Shown: one piece after another, positions 46,789 through 58,341 of the stretch
Layout: each line of letters starts with the position of its first letter
How positions within the stretch are numbered: the stretch's first letter is position 1
Source: Platerodrilus igneus
Taxonomy: Eukaryota; Arthropoda; Insecta; Coleoptera; Lycidae
Reading direction: 5' to 3'
DNA: 64,000 bases
Assembly: GCA_036346225.1 (NCBI GenBank)
Contig: JARFIW010001368.1
Coordinates: 248,001-312,000 of the forward strand
Made by a program: the position numbers and the translations under genes
The notes under the pieces: model-generated
The model's input: the letters and a program-made list of their open reading frames with translations, nothing else
What the model was told of the DNA's origin: nothing
Database searches by the model: none

Positions 46789-48640
46789 GTTTCCTAGGTA
46801 AATCCTCGTCGGAGTAAAAAACATTCGAGCCCCAGTGTTGGGCCTTCATAAAATGCTGTGGAACCTACAAAAAGCCTCTCGAATTGGGCACCAAAATTTG
46901 CTGTGATTCTCGCCCTGTTGAATCTCTTCTGATAATCGCCTCTTTACTTTTTCCGCCTCGGCTGCTCCCCTAGATAACTTTCATCCTCATTCATAAAAAA
47001 AACAAACACATTCCTACCACTAACATCAACGTTAAATCTATTTACATCAATATTCATAATACATTAAAATTTCAAAATTAAATTTCAGCATAAATTTTAG
47101 CATCAAAAAATTTCACGTTCAAATTTGTCATCATTTTAATTTGCATCCAGAATTAAAGTCCTTGTAGGATGCATACTAATTAAATACACAATATTTGCAG
47201 ATCTGAGTCTGAATAAAAGGGAGCATCTCCCACCCCTTTACGTTAATTAACCAGGTTCGTCTAATTGAGCTCAAAGACATACCCAAATTTTCATCATAAT
47301 CAAAAACATAAACCTGATAAATACTCCTTTCTACTTATACAAGAAAATTTTACCTTACAATTAAAAATTTGTTGTTTATACAAATTTACTACTGTCCATT
47401 TTTAATCAAACAAATTATAAAGATATTCAACACACACCAAAACATCTAAGATCGAACAAAATTGCATAATTTACCTGAAGGTTACTGCACTCGTGGCTTC
47501 AATGTACATCGGACTTGCTCATCCCACTATTCCAGCTGGTTTATGTATACGTCTTCGGATTTCTAGCCGCCTTTAAAAAATTTCTACACCACCATGCGTC
47601 TAAACGGTTTCAGGGTTTCGCAGGAACTCATCTCGATATATCGAAATCTTGTTTTGTGGATCCAATCACGTTTACGAATAACATTAGATTACTAACACTC
47701 ACGATACATAGCACTGAAATTCATAATTCTTTCACGCTATACCAAAAACTGCCTACTTCTATTTATTTATTTATCGTTATTAATTTGGATAATTGGTACA
47801 GTAATACCCGCAAATATAACTAGACTTTGTTACCTTCATTTATCTTCTCTCGGTGTACTAATAAGTTTTAGTGTAGCACGTAATCACCACGTATTCTACT
47901 TAAAGTATCAAATAATCAAAAAAATAAAGAGCAAAACTGTTTAAAGTATCGAATAAAATCAAAAATATCAGAGAGAGCGAAACACCTATGAGTCCGGGTT
48001 TATATAATAGCCCGCTTGCAAGTCGAATTTGTCCCGCAACGGACAATTTTTAGAATTTCGCATTCTGTTTTCCCTTTTGACGGTTCGGCGCAGCGATTCT
48101 ACTAAAATTTGCACACGTCCAAGTTGAAAATCTAAGAAGTTTCCACACGGCTCGCCACGTCTGAGAACAACTAATTAATTTTACACACCAACTGATATGC
48201 TTTCCCCTCTCATGTTTGCATCTTATTTCAACCAATCGTAGCCCTAGTGAAGCTTCACAAATCACGCCTTTAATTTTCCGTGTCTCTGCTTTGCGCGTTT
48301 TATCCATTCTTTTCTACCTTGGTCTGAGTGGTACAAATCGATATTCTTTACTATCTGCTATTTACATCCACGTGGATTCGTACGTTAGTAAAATAACCCC
48401 TCATCTAGCCTTTCCTGCTAAAACATCCGACCGTTTCCAATATACGTAGAAGCTGCATGTTTATCTATTCAAATTTATTAGAATTCGACATTTAAAAGTT
48501 TGCAGGTGTGTGCTCCTAATGAACGTTTTAATATAATTCTCCGAGCTTTGTTTTCATGGCATTTTAACCTTGGATTTTCACAGGCCTTTATGCTTATTAT
48601 ATATTACTAATGGTTCAATTAACTCCAGTTAAAATAATAA
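46783..48640 (-). mobile_element. LTR-like unit 1 (minus orientation, truncated)
   Basis: Begins TGTTGTGTTTCC. It contains GCCTCGGCTGCTCC, the conserved block GTTAATTAACCAGGTTCGTC, a TATA box near 48000 (minus), and ends around the CTCCAGTTAAAATAAT stretch, lacking the last 400 bp present in units 3 and 4. On the minus strand, CACAGCAAATTTTGGTGCCC at about 46893-46912 shows an LTR end next to a primer-binding-site-like motif. Confidence 0.65.
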
Positions 48641-48642
48641 TG

Positions 48643-50778
48643 AATATATTACTCATATTTAGACCAGGGTAGAAAATTAAATAATCACATCAAATAATTT
48701 TAATCACCGTGTAGAAGCTTTGGGAAAATGTACGCGTTATTAAAAAACCGTGAAGCATAAAAATTCATTCGTTTCATTAAAAATAAGGGAGTTAAATTAT
48801 GTACAAGACGCTTGCTATAAAAAAAAAAAAGGAAGCAGTATTAAAAAGCTCTACGTGTAATTTAATTATTCCTAGTAAAGAAACAAATAGAAATTACGTG
48901 CAAAATTTATATTAATTAACTCAATTTTAAGTAACCGGTATTAAACAAAATGTACAAATAATAATTAATATTTGATTAGGAGTCACTAAAAATTAAAGGG
49001 TATTATTTTAATTGGAGTTAATTGAACCATTAGTAACATATAATATCTATAAAAACTTGTAAAAACCCAATAAAATGCAAATCCTAGAAGTGTTATTTAG
49101 AAGTATTATGTTTGAACACCTGCGTATTTTTAAAAGGCTCATTCTGCGTAAATTTGGCAGATAACAAATGGTTACAGAGAATGCTGGAGAAACCGTAGCT
49201 TAATAGTTACGGGAAATGCTAATAAGGTGGGTTATTTCACAGTCCACATGGACTGAAATAATCGATAATAAAGAATATCAATTTGCACCAATAAGAGGGT
49301 AGTTAGAGACAGATAATATGCGCAAGACAGAGACACATATAGTAAAAGGCGTGAGTGGAGCAACGTCACTGGGTTGCGATTGGTTGAAAATAAAAGGCAG
49401 AATTGAGAGGTAAAAATAACATTTCTGTATAAAATTTAATTAGTTATTTCCAGCCGTTGCGAGCCGTGTCGAAATTTCTGAGATTTAACTGGTGCGAGTG
49501 CAAATTTCGTAAAAATCGCATGCCGGGCTGCGGAATGGGAACCTGGCATGCGAAATTCTGAAGAATTGTCCGTTTTGGGGACAAGACCGACAGACAGGCT
49601 AACCTCTGTATATACCCAGGTTAATATGAACAAGCTCTCTTAGATTTTCGAATTGATTCAATGCGTTAAACAGTGCTTTTTAGTTTTCCGATTTTGATAG
49701 AATAATTTAAACAGTTTGCTCGTATATTTTGGTGATTTAATACAGTTTGTTCTTTACGTGCTACAATGAATGTAATTTAGTGCACTTAGAAAAGAACATA
49801 CAAGGTAATAAAGTTTAGTATCACTGTACCAATTAGTCAAATTTGCAACGACAAATGAATACACAAAAGTAGGCAGTTTTGGCGTATATTTGTGAAAGAA
49901 GTATGAATTTCTTTGCTATTTTTCGGGGGTGTTAATAATTAAATGATTCGTAAACGTGTCTGGATCCACAAAACAAGCTTCAGATATACACAAATGAGTT
50001 CCGGAAAAGCCCTGAAACAAGTTTAGATGAATGGTGGTGTAGAGAAAATGTTTAAAAGCGACCAGTAATCCGAGGACGTCAACATAACCCAGTTGGAATG
50101 GTGAAATTAGCAAGGACGATGTACATTGAAGCCACTAGTGCAGTAACCTTCAGGTAACTTATGCTTTGTTGTTGGATTTTGATATTTTGGTGTGTGTTGA
50201 ATAACTTTATAATTGATTTACTTAAAATGGACAGTAGTGAAATTGTACTAAAAACAAAATTTTAATTTTAAGGTGAAATTTGCTTGTTTAAGTAGAAAGG
50301 GATATTTAGTATTTATGTTCTGGATTATGATGAAAATTTGGGTATGTCTTTGAGCTCAATTAGACGAACCTGGTTAATTAACGTAAAGGGTGGTAGATGC
50401 TCCTTTGTACTCAGACTCAGGTCTGCATATATTGTTATATTAATTAGTAGGCATCCTACAGGACTTTAATTCTGGATGCACATTAAAATGATAATAAATT
50501 TAATCTTGAAATTTTCTGATACTGAAATTTATGCTGAATTTTAATTTTGAAATTTTAATGTATTGTGAATATTGATGTAAATAGAGTTAACGTTGGTGTT
50601 TGTGATAGGAATGTGTTTGTTTTTATGATTGAGGATGTAAGTTATCTAGAGGCAGCCGATGCGATTAACAGAAGAAGTCAATGGACCAACACAGTTAAGG
50701 TAATGAATAGCTTTTGTAGATTCACAGCATTCTTGACGCCCAATTCGTGAGGCTCGATTCTAATACAGGGAAACACAG

Positions 50779-50780
<2 letters not shown>
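48643..50780 (+). mobile_element. LTR-like unit 2 (plus orientation)
   Basis: Starts ATTACTCATATTTAGACCAG and ends CACAGCA before (TA)n. It is inverted relative to units 1, 3 and 4. The end region reads CACAGCA, four bases, TGACGCCCAATTCGTGAGGC (primer-binding-like, about 50738-50757), some 15 bases, then GGAAACACAGCA. TATA box near 49607. No ORF of note. Confidence 0.75.

Positions 50781-50826
<46 letters not shown>
50781..50826. repeat. (TA)n tract at the centre of a 2.1-kb palindrome
   Basis: About 23 TA dinucleotides between unit 2 (plus) and unit 3 (minus), whose TTGCTGTG ends face each other. Confidence 0.95.
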
Positions 50827-50828
<2 letters not shown>

Positions 50829-52970
50829 CTGTGAAACCACGAAAATCCGGGTACTCCGCTTTTCGAATCGAGCCCCTACGAATTGGATGTCAAGAATGCT
50901 GTGAATCCTACAAAAAGCTATTCATTACCTTAACTGTGTTGGTCCATTGACTTTCTTCTGTTAATCGCCTCGGCTGCTCCTCTAGTTAAACCTTCATCCT
51001 CAATCATAAAAAGAAACAAACACATTCCTATCACAAACATCAACGTTACCTCTATTTACATCAATATTCACAATACATTAAAATTTCAAAATTAAAACTC
51101 AGCATAAATTTCAGTTTTAAAAAGAATTTCAAGATTAATTTTATTATCATTTTATGTGCATCCAGAATTAAAGTCCTTGTAGGATGCCTACTAATTAATA
51201 TAACAATATATGCAGACCGGAGTCTGAGTACAAAGGGAGCATCTACCACCCCTTTACGTTAATTAACCAGGTTCGTCTAATTGAGCTCAAAGACATACCC
51301 AAAATTTCATCATAATCCAGAACATCAATACTAAATACCCCTTTCTACTTAAACAAGCAAATTTCACCTTAAAATTAAAATTTTATTGTGAGCACAATTT
51401 CACTAATGTCCATTTAAAGTAAATCAATTATAAAGTTATTCAACACACACAAAAATATCAAAGTTCAAACAAAATAGTATAATTTACCTGAAGGTTACCG
51501 CACTCGTAGCTTCAAAGTACATCGTCCCTTTTGTTAATCACACCATTCCAACTGGATTATATTTACAGCTTCTGATTCTCAACGCTTTTAAAATTTTCTC
51601 CATCACCATTTATTTAAAGTTGTTTCAGGGCTTTTCCGGAACTCATCTGTGTATATCTGACCCTTGTTTCATGGATCCAGACACGTTTTTGAACCATTTA
51701 ATTAATAACACCCCCGAAAAATAGCAAAGAAATTCATGCGTCTTTCACCAATATACGCCAAAACTGCCTACTTTTGTGTATACATTTGTCGTTGTAAATT
51801 TTGCTAATTGGTACAGTGATACTAAATTTTATTACCTTGTATCTAAGTGCACTAAAGTATATTCATGTTAGCACGTAAAGAACAAACTGTTTTACATCAC
51901 CAAAATATACGAGCAAACTTTAAATTATTCTATCACACTAAAAAAAACACTGTTTAACGCGTTGAATCAAGTCGCAGATGTAAGAGAGCTTGTTCATATT
52001 CACCTGGGTATATATAGAAGTTAGCCCGTCTGTCGGTCGAGTCCTCAAAACGGACCATTCTAAAGAATTTCGCATTCTCGGTTCCCATTCCGTAGCCCGC
52101 GCGTCGGTTTTTACGAATTTTGTACTCACCCCAGTTACATCTTAGAAATTTCAACACGGCACGCAACGCCTGGAAATAACTAATTGACTTCTATACCGAA
52201 ATGTTATATTTACCTCTCAAATTTTGCCTTTTACTTTCAACCAATCGCAACCCCATGACGTTGCTCAAATCACGCCTTTAATTATTAGTGTCTTTGTCTT
52301 ACGCACATTATCTTTCCTTCTCTAACCTGTTCTTATTGATGCAAATTGATATTCTTTATTATCGATTATTTTAGTCCATGTGGAGTGTGAAATAACCCAC
52401 ATTTAGCATTTCTCGTAACTATTATGCGACGGTTTCTCCAAGATTCTCTGAACCATTAATTATCTGCAAAATTTACGCCGAATGAGCTTTTTAAACTACG
52501 CAGGTGTTCAAACATACTATTAATTCTCAGAGCCTTATTTCGTGGTATTTTAATCTTGGATTTTCACAGGCTTTTATGCTTATTATTAATAATGGTTTAA
52601 TTAACTCCAATTAAAATTGACTTCTATCCTTTCATTTTTAGCGAATACAAATTAAATATTAATTATTATGTGTACACTTTGTTTAATACCGGTTACTTAA
52701 AATAGGGTTAATTAATATAAATTTTGCACGTAATTTCCATTTGTTTCTTTCCTCGGAATAATTACATTACACGCAGAGCTTTTTACTACTGCTTCTTTTG
52801 ATATAAAGCGTCTTGTACATGATTTAAATCTCTTATTTTTACTGAAACGACCGAATTTATTCTCCACGGTTTTTTAATAAAGCGTATTTTTTAATAAAAT
52901 TCCCTATACACGGTGCTTAAAATTATTTGCTATAATTAATTAATTTTCTACCCTGGTCTAAATATGAGTA
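50827..52970 (-). mobile_element. LTR-like unit 3 (minus orientation)
   Basis: Begins TTGCTGTGAAACC. Inverted copy of unit 2, sharing GAATCGAGCC, GAATGCTGTGAATC and the whole following body. Ends CTGGTCTAAATATGAGTA before a short TA tract. TATA box near 52010 read on the minus strand. Confidence 0.75.
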
Positions 52971-52980
52971 ATATATATAT
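52971..52980. repeat. Short (TA)5 between units 3 and 4
   Basis: Five TA dinucleotides; the shortest of the junction tracts. Confidence 0.9.
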
Positions 52981-55163
52981 TGTTGTGATATTCTCCTGTG
53001 TATGCGGGAACTGGGTCCTTTCAACAAAAAAATTCTAGTCCCCCAGATTGGGCGTCATAAACTGCTGTGATCCTCTTTTCGCCTCGGCTGCTCACCTAAT
53101 TTTATAAACCTCCTCATTCATAAAATTAAACAACACATTCCTACCACAAACATCAACGTTAACTCTATTTACATCAATATTCAGAATACATTAAATTTTC
53201 AAATTAAATTTCAGCATAAAATTCAGTTTTAAAAAGAATTTCAAGATTAATTTTATTATCATTTTAATGTGCATCCGGAATTAAAGTCCTTGTTGGATGC
53301 CTACTAATTAATATAACAATATAAGCAGACCGGAGTCTGAGTATAAAGGGAGCATCTACCACCCCTTTACGTTAATTAACCAGGTTCGTCTAATTGAGCT
53401 CAAAGACATACCCAAATTTTCATCATATTACCGAACATCAAAACTAAATACTCCTTTCTACTTCAACAAGCAAATTTCATCTTAAAATTAAAATTTTATG
53501 GTTAGTACAATTTCACTAATGTCCATTTAAAGTAAATCAATTATAAAGTTATTCAACACACACAAAATGTCAAACAAAATAGTATAATTTACCTGAAGGT
53601 TACTGTCCTCGTAGCTTCAAAGTACATCGTCCCTTTAGTTAATCACACCATTCCAACAGGATTATATTTACGGCTTCTAATTCTCAACGCTTTTAAACTT
53701 TTCTCCATCACCATTTATTTAAAGTTGTTTCTGGGCTTGTCCGGAACTCATCTGTGTATATCTGACCCTTGTTTCGTGGATCCAGACACGTATTTGAACC
53801 ATTTAATTATTAACACCCCGAAAAATAGCAAAGAAATTCATGCGTCTTTCACCAATATACGCCAAAACTGCCTACTTTTGTGTATACATTTGTCGTTGTA
53901 AATTTTGCTAATTGGTACAGTGATACTAAATTTTATTACCTTGTATCTAAGTGCACTGAAGTACATTCATGTTAGCACGTAAATAACAAACTATTTTGAA
54001 TCACTAAAATATACGAGCAAACTTTAAATTATTTTATCAAACTAAAATGCACTGTTTAACATCTTGAATCAAGTCGCGGATGTAAGAGCTTTTAACGCAT
54101 CGAATAGTCAAAAGTCTAAGAGGCCGAAATTCATATTACCACCGGTATATATAGCGAATAGCCGGCACGTCGCTTTTGTCCTCAAAACAGACAATTCTTA
54201 AGAATTTCTCATTCTATGTTCCCAGTCCGTCGCTCGCGCGTCGGTTTTTACGAATTTTTCACTCGCCCCATTTAAATATCAGAAATTCTCACACGGCACG
54301 CAAACATGTCCGAGAAAAATAAATTAATGTTGTACAGAAATTGTTGTTTCTACCTCTGATATTTGCATCCTATTTTCAACCAATTGTGACCCTCGTGACG
54401 TTGCTTAAATCACGCCTTTTACTATATGTGTCTTTGCTTGACGCATTTTCTCTTTCCTTTTCTAACCTGTTCGTATTGGTGCAAATTGATATTCTTTATT
54501 ATCAATTATATTTTAGTCCATGTGGACTATCTGGGTTTAATAACCCCGTATCGCACCTTCTCGTGAATATTAAGCCACGGTTTCTTCAAGATTCTTTGAA
54601 ACCATTTGTTATCTACACAATTTTCGCCGTACGTGATATTTAAACTACGCAGGTGTTCAAAATAATATTAATTCTCAGAGCTTTATTTTCTGGTATTTCG
54701 TGCTAAAGCATCTGACCGTTTCCAATATCCTTAGAATCGACATGTTTATCTAAACAAATTAAACTGAAATTGCCTTTTAAAATACGCAGGTGTGTTCAAA
54801 CATCCTACTTCTAACTAACACTTCTAGGATTTGCATTTTATTGGGTTTTTACAAGTTTCTGTAGATATTATCTGTACGTTTTGTTCAATACCGGTTACTT
54901 GAAATAGAGTTAATTAAGATAAATTTTGCACGTAATTTCCATTTGTTTAGGAATAATTACATTACACGCAGAGCTTCTTAATACTGCTTCTTTTGATATA
55001 AAGCGTCTTGTACATGATTTAAATCTCTTATGTTTAATGAAACTAATAAATTTTTATGCTTCACGGTTTTAATAACGCGTATTATCTAATAATATTCATT
55101 ATACACGGTGATTAAAATTATTTGATGTGATTATTTAATTTTCTACCCTGGTCTAAATATGAG

Positions 55164-55165
<2 letters not shown>
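52981..55165 (-). mobile_element. LTR-like unit 4 (minus orientation)
   Basis: Begins TGTTGTGATATTCTCC and ends CTGGTCTAAATATGAGTA, the same end as unit 3. Its first 1.4 kb is the reverse complement of 25067-26482. On the minus strand CACAGCA, then TTTATGACGCCCAATCTGGG near 53036-53055, is again the LTR-end plus primer-binding-like arrangement. Confidence 0.75.

Positions 55166-55206
<41 letters not shown>
55166..55206. repeat. (TA)n tract, right junction in Harbinger transposase
   Basis: About 20 TA dinucleotides, then TTAACAGGAAGC, where transposase coding resumes. Confidence 0.95.
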
Positions 55207-55208
<2 letters not shown>

Positions 55209-55991
55209 CAGGAAGCAGTGCCATTCTCTTAATGTACAACTGGTTTGTAATTTTTGTCATTCCTTAATATATCTTCAAGTTGCTAAATATTTCAGATATG
55301 CGATAGTAGATTAATTATATACAATGCGATAGCTCATTTTCCTGGAGCAACACATGACAGTTATATATTGAACCAGTGTAATGCACAACAGTCACTCCAA
55401 AATTTGAGAAAACCCATAATTCTTTTTATTTACTAGGTATCTATATTGCCAAATTTTGACAAGGCGATGTAAACAACATTTATATTTATCAGGAACAATA
55501 AAAATAGCAAATTTTGTCACACAGTTTTGTTAGATTACTGCCTATATATGTTTGAATGTTGCTACTTATATTTATTGTTCACAGGCAACAGTGGTTATCC
55601 ATTAAGACCTTGGTTGCTTACACCTTTGGGTGGAAATCCTGAACCTGATACACCTGAAGGGGAATATAATAGAAGGCATAAGCACACTCGTTCTGCCATT
55701 GAACGGTGCAATGGAGTGCTAAAAACAAGATTTCGTTGCCTACTAAAAGATCGTATTCTACACTACTCACCGCAAAAATCAGCACAAATAATAAATGCAT
55801 GTGTTGTACTGCACAACATGTGCATAATGAATAACTTACCACATCCAGAATCAGAACCTGAAGATCAAGATTTAGATTTTGGATTATATGGAAATGGGGA
55901 CAACAACGAACATATGGAGATCATAAATCCTGATTTGGCAGCTGGTCGTAGACTGCAAAACCAACTAGTTAGATATTTTCAAGATCATTAG
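55207..55991 (+). pseudogene. Harbinger transposase, 3' exons
   Basis: Coding resumes with NRKQCHSLNVQL (55207-55242). An intron of 53 bp follows. The exon at 55296-55408 has YNAIAHFPGATHDSYILNQ with the second catalytic Asp. The last exon, 55585-55991, starts GNSGYPLRPWLLTPLGGNPE and includes TRSAIERCNGVLKTRF with the catalytic Glu. It ends with a 40-residue acidic tail and stop at 55989-55991. The DDE triad of the superfamily is thus present across the split gene. The donor after 55408 is not a clear GT, which may be a further lesion. Confidence 0.85.
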
Positions 55992-56093
55992 AATAATTAA
56001 TATGTATGCTACTTTATTCAATCAAATATTAACAAATTAATACTAATTATAAATCTAATCTATACTACAATAAAAACTTAATTCTAAAATAAA

Positions 56094-56408
56094 CTATTGA
56101 TTAATATATTTGTGTAGCATGTGTTTTATAATGCCTAATTCTTCGGCTATTTTTTCTTTAGCGATAGTGTCACGTTCCATCAACTGTAACTTTTGATTAC
56201 AATATTTCTGTTTCATTTCCATCTTTTGCTCAGCCATTATATTACTTTGTTGTATGCTATGGTCTAGTCGCAGTACAGCAGCACTTTTTTTCTTACTTGT
56301 CTTGTTGCCTGAAGCTACCATATCAATATTGCTTTCTAAAGTTTTCTCTTTTTCTTCTTCTGGTGTTGTGGGTTCATGACAAATTTCAAAATTCTCAGTA
56401 GAGATATC

Positions 56409-56411
<3 letters not shown>
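56094..56411 (-). pseudogene. Harbinger Myb/SANT-partner-like protein, C-terminal part
   Basis: The minus strand is open from the (TA)n tract at 56412 to a stop at 56094-56096. It encodes an acidic Thr-Pro-Glu-Glu stretch, a Lys-rich segment (KTSKKKSAAV) and a predicted amphipathic helix rich in Glu/Lys/Met/Gln, ending ELGIIKHMLHKYI. This tail, and the convergent position next to the transposase, match the Myb/SANT-like DNA-binding partner of Harbinger elements. The DNA-binding domain itself would be upstream and is separated by the gypsy insertion, so the family call rests on context and the coiled-coil tail. Confidence 0.55.

Positions 56412-56454
<43 letters not shown>
56412..56454. repeat. 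(TA)n tract, junction of the young gypsy element
   Basis: About 21 TA dinucleotides between the interrupted partner gene and the LTR end TATTATATACACC. Confidence 0.95.
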
Positions 56455-56458
<4 letters not shown>

Positions 56459-58172
56459 ATATACACCACCCCTCTACTTCTTGTGTGTTTCACCTACATT
56501 ATACCCTTTATTTTATACTTTTGTAAAATGTGCACACCTAATGCACGCCCCTTGTACTTGCACCGTTTGGTTGGTTCTTTTATAAAATATTTAATGTAAT
56601 GCCTCGACTATTTAAAACTCTTAATCTCAGGTTATTCAACTGCTTATAGTGGGTTTCCGTTATAAGTAGTTGTGTTAAGTCCAACCAACGTGCACCCTTT
56701 CGTTTTACTACTAAAATTGCTACTCTACTTTAGTATATGCCAAAATTTCTAATTATATCAAAGTTACTATGTGCCAAATTAAATTACAACCAAATTTTAT
56801 ATGACTAAATTTTGACGTATTAAAAATGATTTTAAACACTCACCTGGTCTATACTCCGTCGATGCCTCGCTGAATCCTGGCACAAAATCCTAATCCCCGT
56901 ATGCGTCCTTACAATGATGTTCTCAACTTTTCGTGATGTTTCCAGGTGTCTTCTAATTTTAACTGTTCCCCAATATCTGAAATGATTAACCCAAATTTAG
57001 AATTTAGAAAAATTAGTGCTATAACTTCCTTGTACTAATCTCCACTTCAAGTCCTTGTTTCTTCTATAATTCCGTCCGCTTCTCCGTATCTAAATCCCAA
57101 TCCACTCGTTCCTGTATATTCTTGCTCGCTGCTCCTGTTGTCTTTAAACCGCTCTCAAATATCCCTTCAAATCTCTTTATAACCACTCTCGATAACCTTC
57201 TAACTTTAAACCACACTCCAATATCCACTTCAAATCTGTATAACCACTCCCGATGACCTTCTAACTTTAACCACTCTCCAAATCCAATATTTTACCGTCG
57301 CACAATCACTACTATTTACTTTATACTTTCGCTTATTTCTTTGCCACTTTTCAATGAAACTCATTTTAAAACAATTACCTTTATTTTCTTTTTCAAAATA
57401 TTAGCACAGTTCTGAAAACACGTCTATTACAAAATTTGTTCGAAAATTAATCTCTGAAAAACACGTCTTTTACAAAATCGGTTCGAAAAAATTCATCTTG
57501 TTTACTCTCTAAGGCGACCATGTTGATTTTCAATTCGCCTACTACATCCTAAAGTTCATCACAAATAGTCAAGTCCGTGTCGCACAAACCAAAGTTCATG
57601 TCTTTTATACAATTTCATAAACACACTAAATTCTAATATATGTCCTAAATCTTTACATTCAACCAATCACATTTTACGATGTTATTATAACTAATAATTT
57701 TGGGTTTACAAATATTGTCCAAAAGTTGATTCTATAGAAAATGAAACCAAAATTACACTTGACCCTGGATGCATGTTGATAGTGAACATTTACAGACGCA
57801 TCCGGCTTTTGGACGGCAAATGTACTTTCAAAGGCTTTTAAAAATTCAACTCGGTATAAACCCTTGAGCATTTCACATCTTACTACGCCACTTAGTCATT
57901 TTAAAATTGCCTTTTGGCACTTAATTTCAACTACTATATTTGCATGGTATTTTAGTATACATAAAATACGGCAAACATATATTTTTAGGTTTATGTGATC
58001 AAATATGTGGATTATTTTTGTTTGGCATATACTACCTTGTACTAACCAACCCTTATAACTCTTAGTATCTCCCTTAGACATTTTATTGACCCCACTGATT
58101 TTGAATGAAATTGGAAATTGCGTCGGCTTTACTCTTTCCAGGTGTGCATAATTTCTAGTTTTATTTAAAATC
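56455..58172 (-). repeat. 3' LTR of young gypsy element
   Basis: About 1.7 kb, ending (minus) GGTGTATATAATA at the (TA)n tract. The other edge is set by the polypurine tract at 58173-58190. Small ORFs within it (57674-57871, 57896-58216) have no recognisable motif. Confidence 0.8.
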
Positions 58173-58190
58173 AAACCCCCTCTTTCCCGT
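58173..58190 (-). other. Polypurine tract
   Basis: Minus strand GGGAAAGAGGGGGTTT directly before the LTR; priming site for plus-strand DNA synthesis. Confidence 0.65.
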
Positions 58191-58341
58191 TTACACAAAC
58201 CCCTTTTCGGATTCATACATATTTTAATTATTCAACCCCTATTTTTAATTCTCAATATGTCTGTCTAACTATGCTACATACTAACCTACCTTATAAACTA
58301 AAACAAAACTAAACTTTCCGTCGCATGAACTATATAACAAA

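Larger units (their letters stand above)
46082..56411. mobile_element. Harbinger (PIF/HARBI) DNA transposon, twice interrupted
   Basis: The transposase gene (plus) and a convergent partner gene (minus) are arranged as in PIF/Harbinger elements, which need a transposase and a Myb/SANT-like DNA-binding protein. The transposase is split by 46735-55206 and the partner by the gypsy element at 56455. The terminal inverted repeats and 3-bp duplication were not located; the right end must lie beyond 64000. Confidence 0.8.
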
